A stretch of 33,812 nucleotides of DNA from Acidimicrobiales bacterium (GCA_028823445.1 JAPKBH010000018.1:1-33812); one strand, 5' to 3'; shown: positions 1-9,351, counted from the first letter of the stretch. Notes: a model not told the origin generated them from the sequence alone. Numbers and translations are program-made.

Positions 1-32
1 CCAACCCATTATTAGCCAGAGTGCTCGTCGTC

Positions 33-1343
33 TCATTTGTTTTCCTCTTTTGGGGCGGTTTGGTTTTTTGCCATGCGGCGGGCCACTTCTTCTTCGAATC
101 CGTGGTCAGAAGGAGCGTAGTAGGTGTGGTCGTCTACTTCGGGCGGGCGGTAGTTTTGTTCTACCCATCCCCGGGGGTCGTTGTGGGGGTACTGGTAGCC
201 GTCGCCGTGGCCCAGGCTGGCTGCGCCTTGGTAGTGGGCGTCTCTTAGGTGGAGGGGTACTTCGCCGGTGCCGGCGGCGCGGGCATCACTGCGGGCGGCA
301 AAAATTGCTGAGGTGATCCGATTGGATTTTGGCGCGGTGGCCAGGTACACCACGGCGTGGGCCAAGTTTAGTTGGGCTTCTGGCAGGCCGACGAATTCTA
401 CGGCTCGGGCGGCGGCTATGGCCACGGTGAGGGCGTTGGAGTCGGCCATGCCTACGTCTTCGCTGGCCAAAATAACTAACCGTCGGGCCACAAATCGGGC
501 GTCTTCACCGGCTTCGAGCATGCGAGCCAGCCAGTACAGGCCGGCGTCGGCGTCGGAACCGCGGATGCTTTTTATGAAGGCGCTGATGACGTCGTAGTGG
601 GCGTCTCGGCCGTAGCGCAGGGCTTTGGTGCCTAAGGCTGCTTCGGCGTCTACGAGTTCTATTTGTTCGCTTTGTCGCCCGTGGGCCAGGGCGGAGGCCA
701 CTTCGAGGCTGGTTAGGGCGTGGCGCCCATCGCCGGAGGCTCGGTCGGCGAGCAAGTCGAGGGCTTCGTCGGTGGCGGTGGTTTCTTCGGCTTGTAGGCC
801 GCGTTCGAGCAGGGTGCGTACCGCTTCTGGGGTGAGAAGCTCTAGGCGAAACAGAGTGGATCGAGAAAGCAGCGGTGGGTTGACTTCAAAAAACGGGTTT
901 TCGGTGGTGGCGCCGATGAGCACTAAGAGCCCGGATTCCACGGAGGGCAGCAAGGCGTCTTGTTGTGACTTGCTGAAGCGGTGTACTTCGTCGAGGAACA
1001 AAATGGTGCCGGTTCCTCGTTCACCTAACCGGGCTTGGGCGGCGGCGGTCGTTTGACGTACGTCTTTTACCGAGGCGTTGACGGCAGAGAGTTCAACGAA
1101 TTCTTTGGTGGTTACTCGGGCGATGAGGCGAGCCAGGCTGGTTTTTCCGGTGCCCGGTGGGCCCCACAGGATGACTGAGGAGAGTTGGTCGGCTTCGATG
1201 AGGCAACGTAGGGGGCTTCCGGGGCCTACCAGGTGGTCTTGGCCTACTACCTGGTCGAGGCGGGTGGGGCGGAGGCGGGCTGCCAGGGGTGAGCGTTGGG
1301 CCAGTCGGTCGGTGGCCGCTGCGCTAAAGAGGTCCTCGTCCAC
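33..1343 (-). CDS. rarA: Replication-associated recombination protein RarA (MgsA), AAA+ ATPase
   Basis: RarA is a clamp-loader-like AAA+ ATPase that acts on stalled replication forks. The 436-residue protein has Walker A GPPGTGKT (residues 61-68), Walker B ILFLDE (114-119), sensor 1 GATTENP (144-150) and the LLSRS arginine-finger region (about 158-162). The C-terminal half is the family's helical oligomerisation region, with its A-L-R-Y-G-R-D-A-H-Y-D segment. Length fits the family. The start is GTG, with a weak AAGG about six bases upstream, and lies 7 bases after the aspS stop, so it is probably the last gene of an aspS-containing operon. The ATTENP and SRSTLF motifs separate it from RuvB and DnaX. 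A RarA homologue also follows aspS at a distance in M. tuberculosis (Rv2559c, recalled). Confidence 0.95.
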   Translation of the reverse strand: MDEDLFSAAATDRLAQRSPLAARLRPTRLDQVVGQDHLVGPGSPLRCLIEADQLSSVILWGPPGTGKTSLARLIARVTTKEFVELSAVNASVKDVRQTTAAAQARLGERGTGTILFLDEVHRFSKSQQDALLPSVESGLLVLIGATTENPFFEVNPPLLSRSTLFRLELLTPEAVRTLLERGLQAEETTATDEALDLLADRASGDGRHALTSLEVASALAHGRQSEQIELVDAEAALGTKALRYGRDAHYDVISAFIKSIRGSDADAGLYWLARMLEAGEDARFVARRLVILASEDVGMADSNALTVAIAAARAVEFVGLPEAQLNLAHAVVYLATAPKSNRITSAIFAARSDARAAGTGEVPLHLRDAHYQGAASLGHGDGYQYPHNDPRGWVEQNYRPPEVDDHTYYAPSDHGFEEEVARRMAKNQTAPKEENK

Positions 1344-1350
1344 CTGTGCC

Positions 1351-3105
1351 TTATTGCCGTGGGGGAAGAACCCGCAGGCCGAGTTCTTCGAGGTGCCGGT
1401 CGTCGATGGGGTTCGGGGCGGAGGTCAAGGGGTCGGCGCCGGATTGTGTTTTGGGGTAGGCGATGACTTCACGTATGTTTTCTTCGCCGGCCAAAATGGC
1501 AATGAGTCGGTCCATGCCGAAGGCGAACCCGGCGTGAGGGGGTGCGCCGTAGCGGAAGGCGTCGAGCAGGAAGCCGAACTTTTCTTGGGCTTCTTCGGGG
1601 CTGATGCCTAGCAGAGAAAATATTTGTTGTTGGATTTCACCGCGGTGAATTCGCACGCTGCCTGAGCCGAGTTCCCAGCCGTTGAGCACGAGGTCGTAGG
1701 CCTGGGAGCGTATGTTGAGCAGGTCGCCGGAGGCTAAGAGTTCGAGGTCTTCTTCGTGGGGCATGGTGAAGGGGTGGTGTGCGGGTTGGGGGTTACCGGC
1801 TTCGTCGATGCCTTCGAAGAGGGGGAAGTCCACCACCCAAAGAAAGTTCAGCCCGCCTTCGGTTACTGGGGGGCGGCCCATTTCGATGCGTAACAAGCCC
1901 AGAATGTGGCGCACGGCGGGGCGTTCGTCGGCTACCAAGAATAGCAGGTCGCCTTCTTGGGCTTCCATGGTTTGGCGTAGAGCGCTTTGTTCGTTGTCGG
2001 TGAGGAACTTGGCCACTGGCGAGTTGAGGCCGTCGGCTTCTACTCGCATCCAAACCAAGCCTTTGGCTCCCCATTGTTTGCATTGTTCGGTCAGGTCGTC
2101 GAGGCGGTTGCGTGACAGGTCTGCTCCGCCGGGGATGCGGATGCCTTTAATGCAGTCGGCTTGAAAGGCCCGGAATTCTGTGCCGGCGAATACTTCGGTG
2201 AGTTCTACCAGTTCCATGCCGAAACGGGTGTCGGGTTTGTCGCTACCGAAGCGTTCTTGGGCTTCTAACCAGGAGATTTGTGGGATTTCTCCGGGGCGTT
2301 GGCCGGTTACTGACTCGGTGGCTGAGGCCACGGTGTAAGAGATGAAGGCCAGTACGTCTTCTTGGTTTACGAAGCTGGCTTCGGCGTCAAGTTGCATGAA
2401 CTCAAACTGTCGGTCGGCGCGGAGGTCTTCGTCGCGGAGGCAGCGAGCGATTTGGTAGTAGCGGTCGACGCCACCGATCATGCAGAGTTGTTTGAAGAGT
2501 TGCGGGCTTTGGGGCAGGGCGTAGAACGACCCGGGTTCTTTGCGTGAGGGCACTACGAAGTCGCGGGCGCCTTCGGGGGTGCTGGCGATCAGCATGGGGG
2601 TTTCGACTTCGATGAAGCCTTGTTCTTCCATGGCGGTGCGTACGGCGCTGTTGACTTGGGCACGTACGGCCAGGTTACGTTGCATACGGGCTCGACGCAG
2701 GTCGACGTAGCGGTGACGCAGGCGCAGGGTTTCATCAATGTCGGTGCGGTCATCGAGAGGGAAAGGTGGTGGCTCGGCGGCGGAGAGCACGGTGACTTTT
2801 TGGGCATCTATTTCTATGTCGCCGGTGGCAAGGGAGGCGTTGGCGGTGTCGTTGGGGCGTTGGCGGACTGTGCCTTCTACTTGGATGACGTATTCGGAGC
2901 GCAGGTCGGCGGCTCCGTCGACTACTACTTGGACGATTCCGCTGCGGTCACGCAGGTCAACAAAGGCCAGGTGTTCGCCGTGTTCGCGGCGTCGGCCTAC
3001 CCACCCGCAGAGGGTGACGGTGCGGCCTTGATCTTCGAGACGCAGGTCGCCGCACCGGTCGGTGCGCATAGAGGTGGAGTAGTCGGGCTGAGAGTTGGTG
3101 GTCAA
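1351..3105 (-). CDS. aspS: Aspartyl-tRNA synthetase, probably non-discriminating (Asp/Asn)
   Basis: Class II aminoacyl-tRNA synthetase of 584 residues. It has an N-terminal OB-fold anticodon domain (about 13-115), motif 2 RCLRDEDLRADRQ (221-233), the bacterial GAD insertion in the middle and motif 3 GFAFGMDR (526-533). His42 in RRREHG occupies the place where non-discriminating bacterial AspRS has His and E. coli has Leu, so the enzyme may also make Asp-tRNA(Asn) for GatCAB (recalled family knowledge; GatCAB is not in the window). The TTG start overlaps the hisS stop as TTGA. An alternative ATG 12 codons later (ending at 3069) gives the usual MRT-type N-terminus; neither has a good ribosome site. 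Translational coupling to hisS is likely either way. Confidence 0.96.
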   Translation of the reverse strand: MTTNSQPDYSTSMRTDRCGDLRLEDQGRTVTLCGWVGRRREHGEHLAFVDLRDRSGIVQVVVDGAADLRSEYVIQVEGTVRQRPNDTANASLATGDIEIDAQKVTVLSAAEPPPFPLDDRTDIDETLRLRHRYVDLRRARMQRNLAVRAQVNSAVRTAMEEQGFIEVETPMLIASTPEGARDFVVPSRKEPGSFYALPQSPQLFKQLCMIGGVDRYYQIARCLRDEDLRADRQFEFMQLDAEASFVNQEDVLAFISYTVASATESVTGQRPGEIPQISWLEAQERFGSDKPDTRFGMELVELTEVFAGTEFRAFQADCIKGIRIPGGADLSRNRLDDLTEQCKQWGAKGLVWMRVEADGLNSPVAKFLTDNEQSALRQTMEAQEGDLLFLVADERPAVRHILGLLRIEMGRPPVTEGGLNFLWVVDFPLFEGIDEAGNPQPAHHPFTMPHEEDLELLASGDLLNIRSQAYDLVLNGWELGSGSVRIHRGEIQQQIFSLLGISPEEAQEKFGFLLDAFRYGAPPHAGFAFGMDRLIAILAGEENIREVIAYPKTQSGADPLTSAPNPIDDRHLEELGLRVLPPRQ

Positions 3106-4361
3106 CGCATCATCTTTCGGAGGGTTTCGTTTACTTGAGTGCGGGGGACGGTGGTTTGTCCGCTTTGACCTCGTAGGTCACGCACGGTGACGGTATCGGA
3201 CGCTGCTTCTTCTTCACCGATTATTAAAGCAATTTGGGCGCCGCTGCGGTCGGCGGCTTTCATTTGGGCTTTCATGGAACGATTGTCCCAGGAACGGTCA
3301 GCTCGGTGGCCTTCTTCATGGAGGGCGGCGGTCAGGGCCAGGGCGGCTTGTCCTCCGGTGGTGTCTATGACGAAGAGGTCGACCACGTTGGTGGGGCCGG
3401 GGAAGGTTTCTTCGGCATCGCAGGCCAACAGGGTGCGGTCTACACCCAGGGCAAACCCAACGCCGGGGGTGGCGGGGCCGCCGAGGCTTTCGGCGAGGCC
3501 GTCGTAGCGCCCTCCCCCGCCGACGGCGTTTTGGGCGGCATCGAAGGCGTCGGAGATGAACTCGAAGGTGGTGCGGACGTAGTAGTCCAAGCCCCGCACG
3601 AGGCGGGGGTTCAGGGTGTAGGGGATGTCGAGGGCGTCGAGGCCTTGTTGCACTTTTTCAAAGTGTTCAGCGGCTTCTGGTGAGAGGAAGTCCAACATTT
3701 TTGGTGCGCTGTCGATGATGGCCTGGTCTTGTTCACGTTTGGAGTCCAGCACGCGTAGCGGGTTGACGGCCAGGGTGGTGCGGGATGCTTCGCTGAGTTC
3801 GTTTTGGTGGGCGGCAAAGTGGGCTTGGAGGGCTTCGATGAATCGTTCTCGGTCGTCGCCGCTGCCTAAGGAGTTGAGCATGAGGGTGATTTGGCTGAGC
3901 CCTAAGCGTTGGTAGAAGCGCCAGGCGAGGGCGATGACTTCTACGTCGAGGTGAGGGTCTTCGGGGCCGAGGGCTTCGATTCCTACTTGATCAAATTGGC
4001 GGTAGCGGCCTTTTTGGGCTCGTTCATAGCGGAAGTTGGGTCCGCTGTACCAGGCTTTCCAGGGGATGAGGGGCCGGTGTTCTACGAAGGCTCGCACGAT
4101 GGAGGCGGTTTGTTCGGGGCGCAGGGCCATGTGACGGCCGCCTTTATCTTCGAAGTCGTACATTTCTTTGCTGACCACGTCGGTGGCGTCGCCGAGCCGT
4201 TTGAAGACTTCGATGTTTTCAAACATGGGTGGAATGACTTGGGTGTAGCCCGCTTCTTCTACGGTTTGGGCAAATACTTGGCCTAACGCTCGCCAGCGGG
4301 CGGCGTCGGGCCACATGATGTCACGGGTGCCTTTGGGGGCACGAAAAGTCGGAGAAGCCAC
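3102..4361 (-). CDS. hisS: Histidyl-tRNA synthetase
   Basis: HisRS charges tRNA-His. The 419-residue class II synthetase shows motif 2 FRYERAQKGRYRQF (110-123), the histidine-binding LVRGLDYY (254-261), a GGGGRYDGL loop (281-289) and motif 3 GVGFALGVDR (300-309), followed by a C-terminal anticodon-binding domain of about 90 residues. These mark true HisRS rather than HisZ. The start is GTG (MASPTFRAPKGTRD), and the APKGTRD segment sits at the normal N-terminal position. No clear ribosome site is seen. An 84-base spacer with a strong palindrome separates it from rel upstream; aspS follows with a 4-base overlap. The hisS-aspS pair is common in actinobacteria and Firmicutes. Confidence 0.97.
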   Translation of the reverse strand: MASPTFRAPKGTRDIMWPDAARWRALGQVFAQTVEEAGYTQVIPPMFENIEVFKRLGDATDVVSKEMYDFEDKGGRHMALRPEQTASIVRAFVEHRPLIPWKAWYSGPNFRYERAQKGRYRQFDQVGIEALGPEDPHLDVEVIALAWRFYQRLGLSQITLMLNSLGSGDDRERFIEALQAHFAAHQNELSEASRTTLAVNPLRVLDSKREQDQAIIDSAPKMLDFLSPEAAEHFEKVQQGLDALDIPYTLNPRLVRGLDYYVRTTFEFISDAFDAAQNAVGGGGRYDGLAESLGGPATPGVGFALGVDRTLLACDAEETFPGPTNVVDLFVIDTTGGQAALALTAALHEEGHRADRSWDNRSMKAQMKAADRSGAQIALIIGEEEAASDTVTVRDLRGQSGQTTVPRTQVNETLRKMMR

Positions 4362-4408
4362 GAGGTAAAGGCTACCCGTCCCACACCCACCCCACGGGTG
4401 TTTACTTC

Positions 4409-4447
4409 AACCTGCTTACCTCGGGTCTGACCCCAGGTAAGCAGGTT
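4409..4447. repeat. 39-base near-perfect palindrome with a GGGGTCAGACCC core, over the rel stop codon
   Basis: Arms at 4409-4421 and 4435-4447 are perfect 13-base inverted repeats. After one C/C mismatch (4422/4434) four more pairs (4423-4426 with 4430-4433) close on a 3-base loop. On the minus strand the centre reads GGGGTCAGACCC. The hairpin includes two bases of the rel stop codon (4446-4448) and lies 47 bases before the hisS start. No T-run follows on the minus strand, so it is not a standard intrinsic terminator. It could be a REP-type mobile repeat, an mRNA-stabilising hairpin or an attenuator. I know similar GGGGTCAGACCC palindromes from REP and Y1-transposase contexts, but only from memory. 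Confidence 0.8.
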
Positions 4448-6674
4448 AGGCGTTGGTGGTTTGGCCGGGCACTACTCGGTAGACGTCATATACCGAGTCG
4501 ATGTTGCGCAAAATTCGGATTAGCGGGTCTAAGTGGGCGGGGTCACCGAGTTCGAATTCGAACTTTAGGCGGGCTATTCGGTCTGCTTCGCTGGTCACCG
4601 TTGAGGTGCCCACCACGTTGATTTGGTGGTCGGCCAGCACATTGACGATGTCTCGCAGCAACAAGGGGCGGTCCAAAGCTTTTACTTCTACGGTGGCAAT
4701 AAATGAAGCCACGCTTTGCTGGTCCCATTCCACGTCAATTAGTCGGTCCGGCTGGTCTGCCGATAATGAAACAGCGTTGGCGCAGTCGGTGCGGTGCACG
4801 GTGACCCCGCGTCCTCGGGTAACGAACCCCATGATTTCGTCGGGTGGCACGGGAGTGCAGCAGCGAGAGAGGCGCACCATCAGATCATCAAGGCCTTCGA
4901 CGTGCACGCCTACCGAGTCGCCTTCTTTGCGGCGTGGGCGGGCTCGCAGGGACGTTATGGGTAGGTTGGCCGCTTGGTCTGACTCGTCGTTATCTTGTGC
5001 TTCTTTAATTTGGTGCACTAAAGATTTTGCCGATACATGTCCTTCGCCGATTGCTGCGTATAGGGCTTCCGCATCGAGGTAGTTCATGGTGGCGGCGGCT
5101 TCTGCGAGTTCGGTGCTTTCTAAGGTGGGTTTTATGGGCAGTCGGTTGCGGCGGAGTTCATCTACCAATGTGTCGTGGCCGCGTTCTATGGCTTCGGTGC
5201 GGCGTTCTCGGGAGAACCAGTGTTTGATTTTGTTTTCGGCCCGGTGGCTGACGACGAACTTCAACCAGTCACGTGATGGGCCGGCTTCGGCCTGTTTGGA
5301 GGTGACGATTTCTACGGTGGACCCGGAAACCAACTTGGCTTCTAAAGGCATCAAGCGGCCATCTACTCGAGCCCCGACGCAGGCGTGCCCGACTTCGGTG
5401 TGTACGGAGTAAGCGAAATCTACGGGGGTTGCCCCACCGGGCAGGGTGATTACTCGCCCCCGAGGGGTAAAAATAAATATTTCGTCTTGTTCGAGATCGG
5501 TTTTGAGGTTGGCCATGAAAGCACCGGGGTCGGTGGTTTCTTCTTGCCATTCCACGATGCGGCTTAGCCAGGCCATTTCGTCGCTGGGGGTGGCGCTTTT
5601 GTAGTCCCAGTGAGCGGCTACTCCGTGTTCAGCTCGGTGATGCATGTCGAAGGTCCGCACCTGAAATTCAACTTGTTTACCTTGGGGCCCTACCACCGTG
5701 GTGTGGAGCGATTGGTAGAGGTTGAACTTTGGCATGGCCACGTAATCTTTGAAACGGCCCTGTACTGGTTTCCACACGGCGTGAATTGACCCCAAAGCGG
5801 CGTAGCAGTCGCGTACGTTTTCTACGATGACGCGAATGCCTACCAGGTCGTGGATTTCGTCAAAGGAGCGGCCTTTAACAATCATTTTTTCGTAGATGCT
5901 CCACATGTGTTTTGGTCGGCCGCTTACTTCGGCTTCAATGCCCAGTTCTTTGAGGCGGCTTTCGACTTCGCCGAGCATTTGGGTGAGGTAGAGGTCTCGT
6001 TCGGGTGCCCGTTCGTAAACCATTTGATCGATCTGGCTGTACCGCTTGGGGTGCAGGGTGGCCAAAGCTAAATCTTCGAGCTGCACCTTGACTTCTTCCA
6101 TGCCTAAGCGGTGCGCTAATGGAGCGTAAATATCGAGTGTTTCTCGTGCGGTGCGTTGTTGTTTGAACTCTGGTAGAGCGGCCAGGGTGCGCATGTTGTG
6201 CAGGCGGTCGGCCAGTTTGATGATGAGTACGCGGAGGTCTTTGGCTAGGGCCACCAGCATTTTGCGCATGCTGGCTGCTTGCTGGTCTTCTTTTGAGTCA
6301 AAGTGGAGGCGTTCGAGTTTGGTGACGCCGTCAACGATGAGCGCAACGTCGGCCCCAAATGCGGTTTCGAGGTCTGCCAGTTCGACACTGGTGTCTTCTA
6401 CGGCGTCGTGCAGTAATGCCGCGGCGATGGTTACGTCGTCGAGTCCTTGGCGGGCCACGATGGTGGCTACGGCCATGGGGTGCTGAATGTAGGGTTCGCC
6501 AGATTTTCTGGTTTGGCCTTGGTGGGCGGCTAAGGCGACTTGGTAAGCCCGTTCAATAAGATCAGTGCTTTGGCGCGGGTGGCGCTCAGCAAAGGCGGTT
6601 AGTAGCGCCGAGGTTTCTTCTACGGACGATTTGGGGCGTCGGCGCCACGGCAGCACGCGTTGCACGGTCACCAT
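4446..6674 (-). CDS. rel: Bifunctional (p)ppGpp synthetase/hydrolase (Rel/SpoT family)
   Basis: Makes and degrades the stringent-response alarmone (p)ppGpp. The 742 residues hold the standard long RSH layout. The HD hydrolase domain keeps its metal motif (LLHDAVEDT, His89-Asp90 and Glu93-Asp94). The synthetase domain (about 250-345) carries RFKD at 307-310, the RxKD form typical of bifunctional enzymes rather than the ExDD of monofunctional RelA. A TGS domain follows (about 398-460), then the conserved cysteine-containing region (RLSRCCTPV) and a C-terminal ACT domain (about 665-740). The start is ATG with AAGGA 9 bases upstream. The gene sits between secF (66-base gap) and hisS, as in M. tuberculosis. 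Both activities should be intact, judging by motifs. Confidence 0.97.
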   Translation of the reverse strand: MVTVQRVLPWRRRPKSSVEETSALLTAFAERHPRQSTDLIERAYQVALAAHQGQTRKSGEPYIQHPMAVATIVARQGLDDVTIAAALLHDAVEDTSVELADLETAFGADVALIVDGVTKLERLHFDSKEDQQAASMRKMLVALAKDLRVLIIKLADRLHNMRTLAALPEFKQQRTARETLDIYAPLAHRLGMEEVKVQLEDLALATLHPKRYSQIDQMVYERAPERDLYLTQMLGEVESRLKELGIEAEVSGRPKHMWSIYEKMIVKGRSFDEIHDLVGIRVIVENVRDCYAALGSIHAVWKPVQGRFKDYVAMPKFNLYQSLHTTVVGPQGKQVEFQVRTFDMHHRAEHGVAAHWDYKSATPSDEMAWLSRIVEWQEETTDPGAFMANLKTDLEQDEIFIFTPRGRVITLPGGATPVDFAYSVHTEVGHACVGARVDGRLMPLEAKLVSGSTVEIVTSKQAEAGPSRDWLKFVVSHRAENKIKHWFSRERRTEAIERGHDTLVDELRRNRLPIKPTLESTELAEAAATMNYLDAEALYAAIGEGHVSAKSLVHQIKEAQDNDESDQAANLPITSLRARPRRKEGDSVGVHVEGLDDLMVRLSRCCTPVPPDEIMGFVTRGRGVTVHRTDCANAVSLSADQPDRLIDVEWDQQSVASFIATVEVKALDRPLLLRDIVNVLADHQINVVGTSTVTSEADRIARLKFEFELGDPAHLDPLIRILRNIDSVYDVYRVVPGQTTNA

Positions 6675-6740
6675 GCAGGGGTTCCTTGCCTTAGCGCTTC
6701 CATAGCACCACGGTACCTCCGGCGAGGCTCGGGGGTTGGT

Positions 6741-7838
6741 TTAGTTGCGGCGTTTTTTGCGGGGCCGTGGTGGCACCCCATTGGCGGGACGCATGGTGGC
6801 GACGGGTTTGCTGCGGGCTGGTCCGGCGGAGCGGTTGGTGGCTCGTGGGTCGGGCAATGCTGCGTCTCGTCGGTCGATGCTGCGGGTTTCTTCGCTGGTT
6901 AACCCTTTTTGGTTGAGCTTTGTGTCTATTTGTTGCCAGCGGGGTTCACGGCTTTTTAGTGCAGCGACCAGCGATGAAGCAAGAAAGAGTGACGAGTATG
7001 ACCCAACGATGATTCCTACCAGCAGCGCTACAGCAAATTCTTGCAGGCTAGTGGCTCCCAGCAGCCATGATCCGACAATCAGGAGCGAAACGACTGGTAG
7101 GGCTGAGGTGATACTGGTGTTGAGTGAACGCATGGAGACCCGGTTGAGGGCCAGGTTCATGAGTTCGGCGTAGCGGTAGCGTTCGGTGGCGCCGAGGCGG
7201 CCCACGATTTCTCGTACTTTGTCGTAGACCACGATGGTGTCGTAGAGCGAGTAGCCCATGATGGTCAAAAAGGCGATAACCGTGGCAGGGGTTACTTCGA
7301 GCTGGAAGAGCGAGTACACCCCGATGCTGACCAGAATGTCGTGGCCTACTGCTACTAATGCACCCAAGGCCATTTTCCATTCCAGACGAATGGTTATGTA
7401 GAAGGCGACCACAATAAAGAAGGTGATGAGGGCGCGTAGTGCTTTGCTGGTGACTTCGCTGCCCCAAGTTGGTCCGACTTGTTCGAAGGTTTCTACCGCT
7501 CCCAGGTTGTTGTTGAGGTGGTCGCGTATTTCGGCGGCCAGGGCGGGGTCGGTTACTTCGGATCGGATTCGTATGACTTGGTCGTCGACGGTTTGGATGC
7601 GGGCTTCTTCGCCGTTGTAGTTGGTCATAGCTTCTCGAGCGTCGGCTACTGAGGCTCCGGGGGCGCGCACTTCAAACGAGGTTCCGCCTTCGAAGTCGAT
7701 TCCGAGGTTAAGACCTTGTAAGGCCATTGAACCCAAACTTATGAGCACGGCGGCGGCCGATACCACTACTGCTCGGCGCCACCAGCGGGGGTAGTCCATG
7801 GGGGCTTCACCGGCGTACAGAAGCTTGAGGGTGCGCAT
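6741..7838 (-). CDS. secF: Protein translocase subunit SecF
   Basis: SecF is an RND-like membrane subunit that, with SecD, uses proton-motive force to help complete Sec-dependent export. The 365-residue protein has an N-terminal membrane segment, then the GIDFEGG signature of the family, a periplasmic loop, five more membrane segments with the GYSLYDTIVVYDKVRE signature, and a basic tail ending KKRRN. An in-frame ATG 25 codons upstream (ending at 7913) is open, but it would overlap secD heavily. I chose the ATG at 7838, which overlaps the secD stop by one base (TAATG) and has GGAG 10 bases upstream. It is co-transcribed and translationally coupled with secD. Confidence 0.96.
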   Translation of the reverse strand: MRTLKLLYAGEAPMDYPRWWRRAVVVSAAAVLISLGSMALQGLNLGIDFEGGTSFEVRAPGASVADAREAMTNYNGEEARIQTVDDQVIRIRSEVTDPALAAEIRDHLNNNLGAVETFEQVGPTWGSEVTSKALRALITFFIVVAFYITIRLEWKMALGALVAVGHDILVSIGVYSLFQLEVTPATVIAFLTIMGYSLYDTIVVYDKVREIVGRLGATERYRYAELMNLALNRVSMRSLNTSITSALPVVSLLIVGSWLLGATSLQEFAVALLVGIIVGSYSSLFLASSLVAALKSREPRWQQIDTKLNQKGLTSEETRSIDRRDAALPDPRATNRSAGPARSKPVATMRPANGVPPRPRKKRRN

Positions 7839-9340
7839 TATTTTGCTTCTCCGATGGTTTTTACTGCCCCGTCGGCTGGTAGCCCGAAGCGCAGGGGATG
7901 GTGTTTGAACCATGAGCTGCGGGCCAGAAGGTCAATCATGGGGCCCATAAAGAATTTGGTGGCTACGAGGTCCAAGATGGTGGCCAGGCCAAGGTAGAGG
8001 GCAAAGCCGCGTACGGCGCCTACGGTGAGCCACCAGAGTAACCCGGCACCGATGAGCGATGCGGTGTTGGCTTTGATGATGGTGGAGAAGGCTATTTTGA
8101 ATGCTCGGTCCACTGACGATCGGGCGGTACGGCCGTCGCGTATGTCTTCTTTTAGGTGTTCAAAATAGACCACGTTGGAGTCCACTGATACGCCGATGGC
8201 CACGATGATGCCGGTTACGCCGGCCAGGGTGAGGGCCAGGCCTGATTGGGTGCCGAGGTGAGCGATTATTCCCCACAACAGTGAGCCAGAGACGGCCAAA
8301 CTGGCTAAGGCCACTAGTCCTAATATGCGGTAGTAGGCCACGATGAAGAGGGCCACGGCGGCTAAACCTACGAGGCCGGCGATGATGCCGGCTTTGAGTG
8401 CGTCTTCGCCAATGGTGGCTGATACCAGTTGAGTGTTTTCGGCTACTAACTCTATGGGCAGCGCTCCGTAGCGCAGGGCGAGGGCGGTATCTTCGGCGCT
8501 TTGTTTGTCGAATGAACCGGAAATCAAGATGGCGTCGCGTTGAAATGAGGTGGCGCGTATTTGGGGGGCGGTGATGACTTGGCCGTCGAGCACCAGTGCT
8601 ACTTGGCCGTTGCCGTAACCGCTTTGTACGGGGCAGTAGGCGGTGCCGGCGAAGCATTCGGCGGCGATGGCGTTGAAGGCATCGATGCCGGTGGCGCCTT
8701 CTTTCATGGTGAGGTTTACTTGCCAGGTGAAGTCAACAAAGTCGGCGTCGGCGTCGCTTAGCCCGTCACCGGTGAGGATGGTGGGGCCCAGCACGAGGCG
8801 TCGGGTGATTGTTTCTCCGGGCATGAGTTCGTCGGTAAGCACCACAAAGTCTGCTGCGTGGTCGTCTTCGTGGGCGGTTAAACCATTGGCTCCGGTGGCG
8901 GGAATTACTTCGCCGGTCAGCACCGGCCAGCAGGAGGCGGGGGCGTCTCCGGGGTCGCCTTGAGCGAGCACGGGGGCTTGTTCGGCCACGGCGGGCAGGG
9001 TTTCGCAGACGGGCCGGAAGCGGAGTTCGGCGGTGGTGCCGACCAGTTCTAAGGCCCGGGTTTGATCGTCTACGCCGGGGAGGGAAACCATGACTCCGGT
9101 GGCGGTGCGGGAGATTTCTGGTTCGGCTACTCCGAGGCCGTCGACGCGGGCTCTAATTACTTCTACTGCTTGGTCCAACATTTCTTCGTCGGCTTCGCCT
9201 ACTGCGGTGAGGCGCACCGAGACCCCGCCTTGCAAATCGAGGCCCAGGAGGGGTTCGTTTCCCCACCACATGGTGAGCGAAAGTGAGGCTACGGAAAGCA
9301 GCAGTATCCCAATGAGATAGAGGCGTTGACGGGAGGGCAT
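7838..9340 (-). CDS. secD: Protein translocase subunit SecD
   Basis: Partner of SecF in the SecDF export complex. The 500 residues begin with a membrane anchor (about 7-25) and the GLDLQGG signature (33-39). A large extracytoplasmic region (P1) follows, including the conserved ITAPQI element, and then five membrane segments with the IGVSVDSNVVYFEHL signature. Length is normal for the family. The ATG start lies 11 bases after the yajC stop; no strong ribosome site is visible, so translation may depend on coupling. The order yajC-secD-secF is classic and is also seen in mycobacteria. Confidence 0.97.
   Translation of the reverse strand: MPSRQRLYLIGILLLSVASLSLTMWWGNEPLLGLDLQGGVSVRLTAVGEADEEMLDQAVEVIRARVDGLGVAEPEISRTATGVMVSLPGVDDQTRALELVGTTAELRFRPVCETLPAVAEQAPVLAQGDPGDAPASCWPVLTGEVIPATGANGLTAHEDDHAADFVVLTDELMPGETITRRLVLGPTILTGDGLSDADADFVDFTWQVNLTMKEGATGIDAFNAIAAECFAGTAYCPVQSGYGNGQVALVLDGQVITAPQIRATSFQRDAILISGSFDKQSAEDTALALRYGALPIELVAENTQLVSATIGEDALKAGIIAGLVGLAAVALFIVAYYRILGLVALASLAVSGSLLWGIIAHLGTQSGLALTLAGVTGIIVAIGVSVDSNVVYFEHLKEDIRDGRTARSSVDRAFKIAFSTIIKANTASLIGAGLLWWLTVGAVRGFALYLGLATILDLVATKFFMGPMIDLLARSSWFKHHPLRFGLPADGAVKTIGEAK
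7846..7852 (-). promoter_or_regulatory. Ribosome binding site that fixes the secF start
   Basis: On the minus strand this reads GGAGAAG and ends 7 bases before the ATG at 7838-7836. It lies inside the secD coding end and supports the short SecF start over the ATG 25 codons upstream. Confidence 0.7.
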
Positions 9341-9351
9341 AGCGGAAACGA

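Noticed and set aside
4409-4447. Intrinsic terminator after rel
   Set aside because: The stem is strong, but no T-run follows on the minus strand, so it was recorded as a palindromic repeat instead.
6675-6740. Promoter or terminator between secF and rel
   Set aside because: Only a 4-base stem and no convincing -35/-10 pair are visible; nothing beyond the rel ribosome site can be supported.
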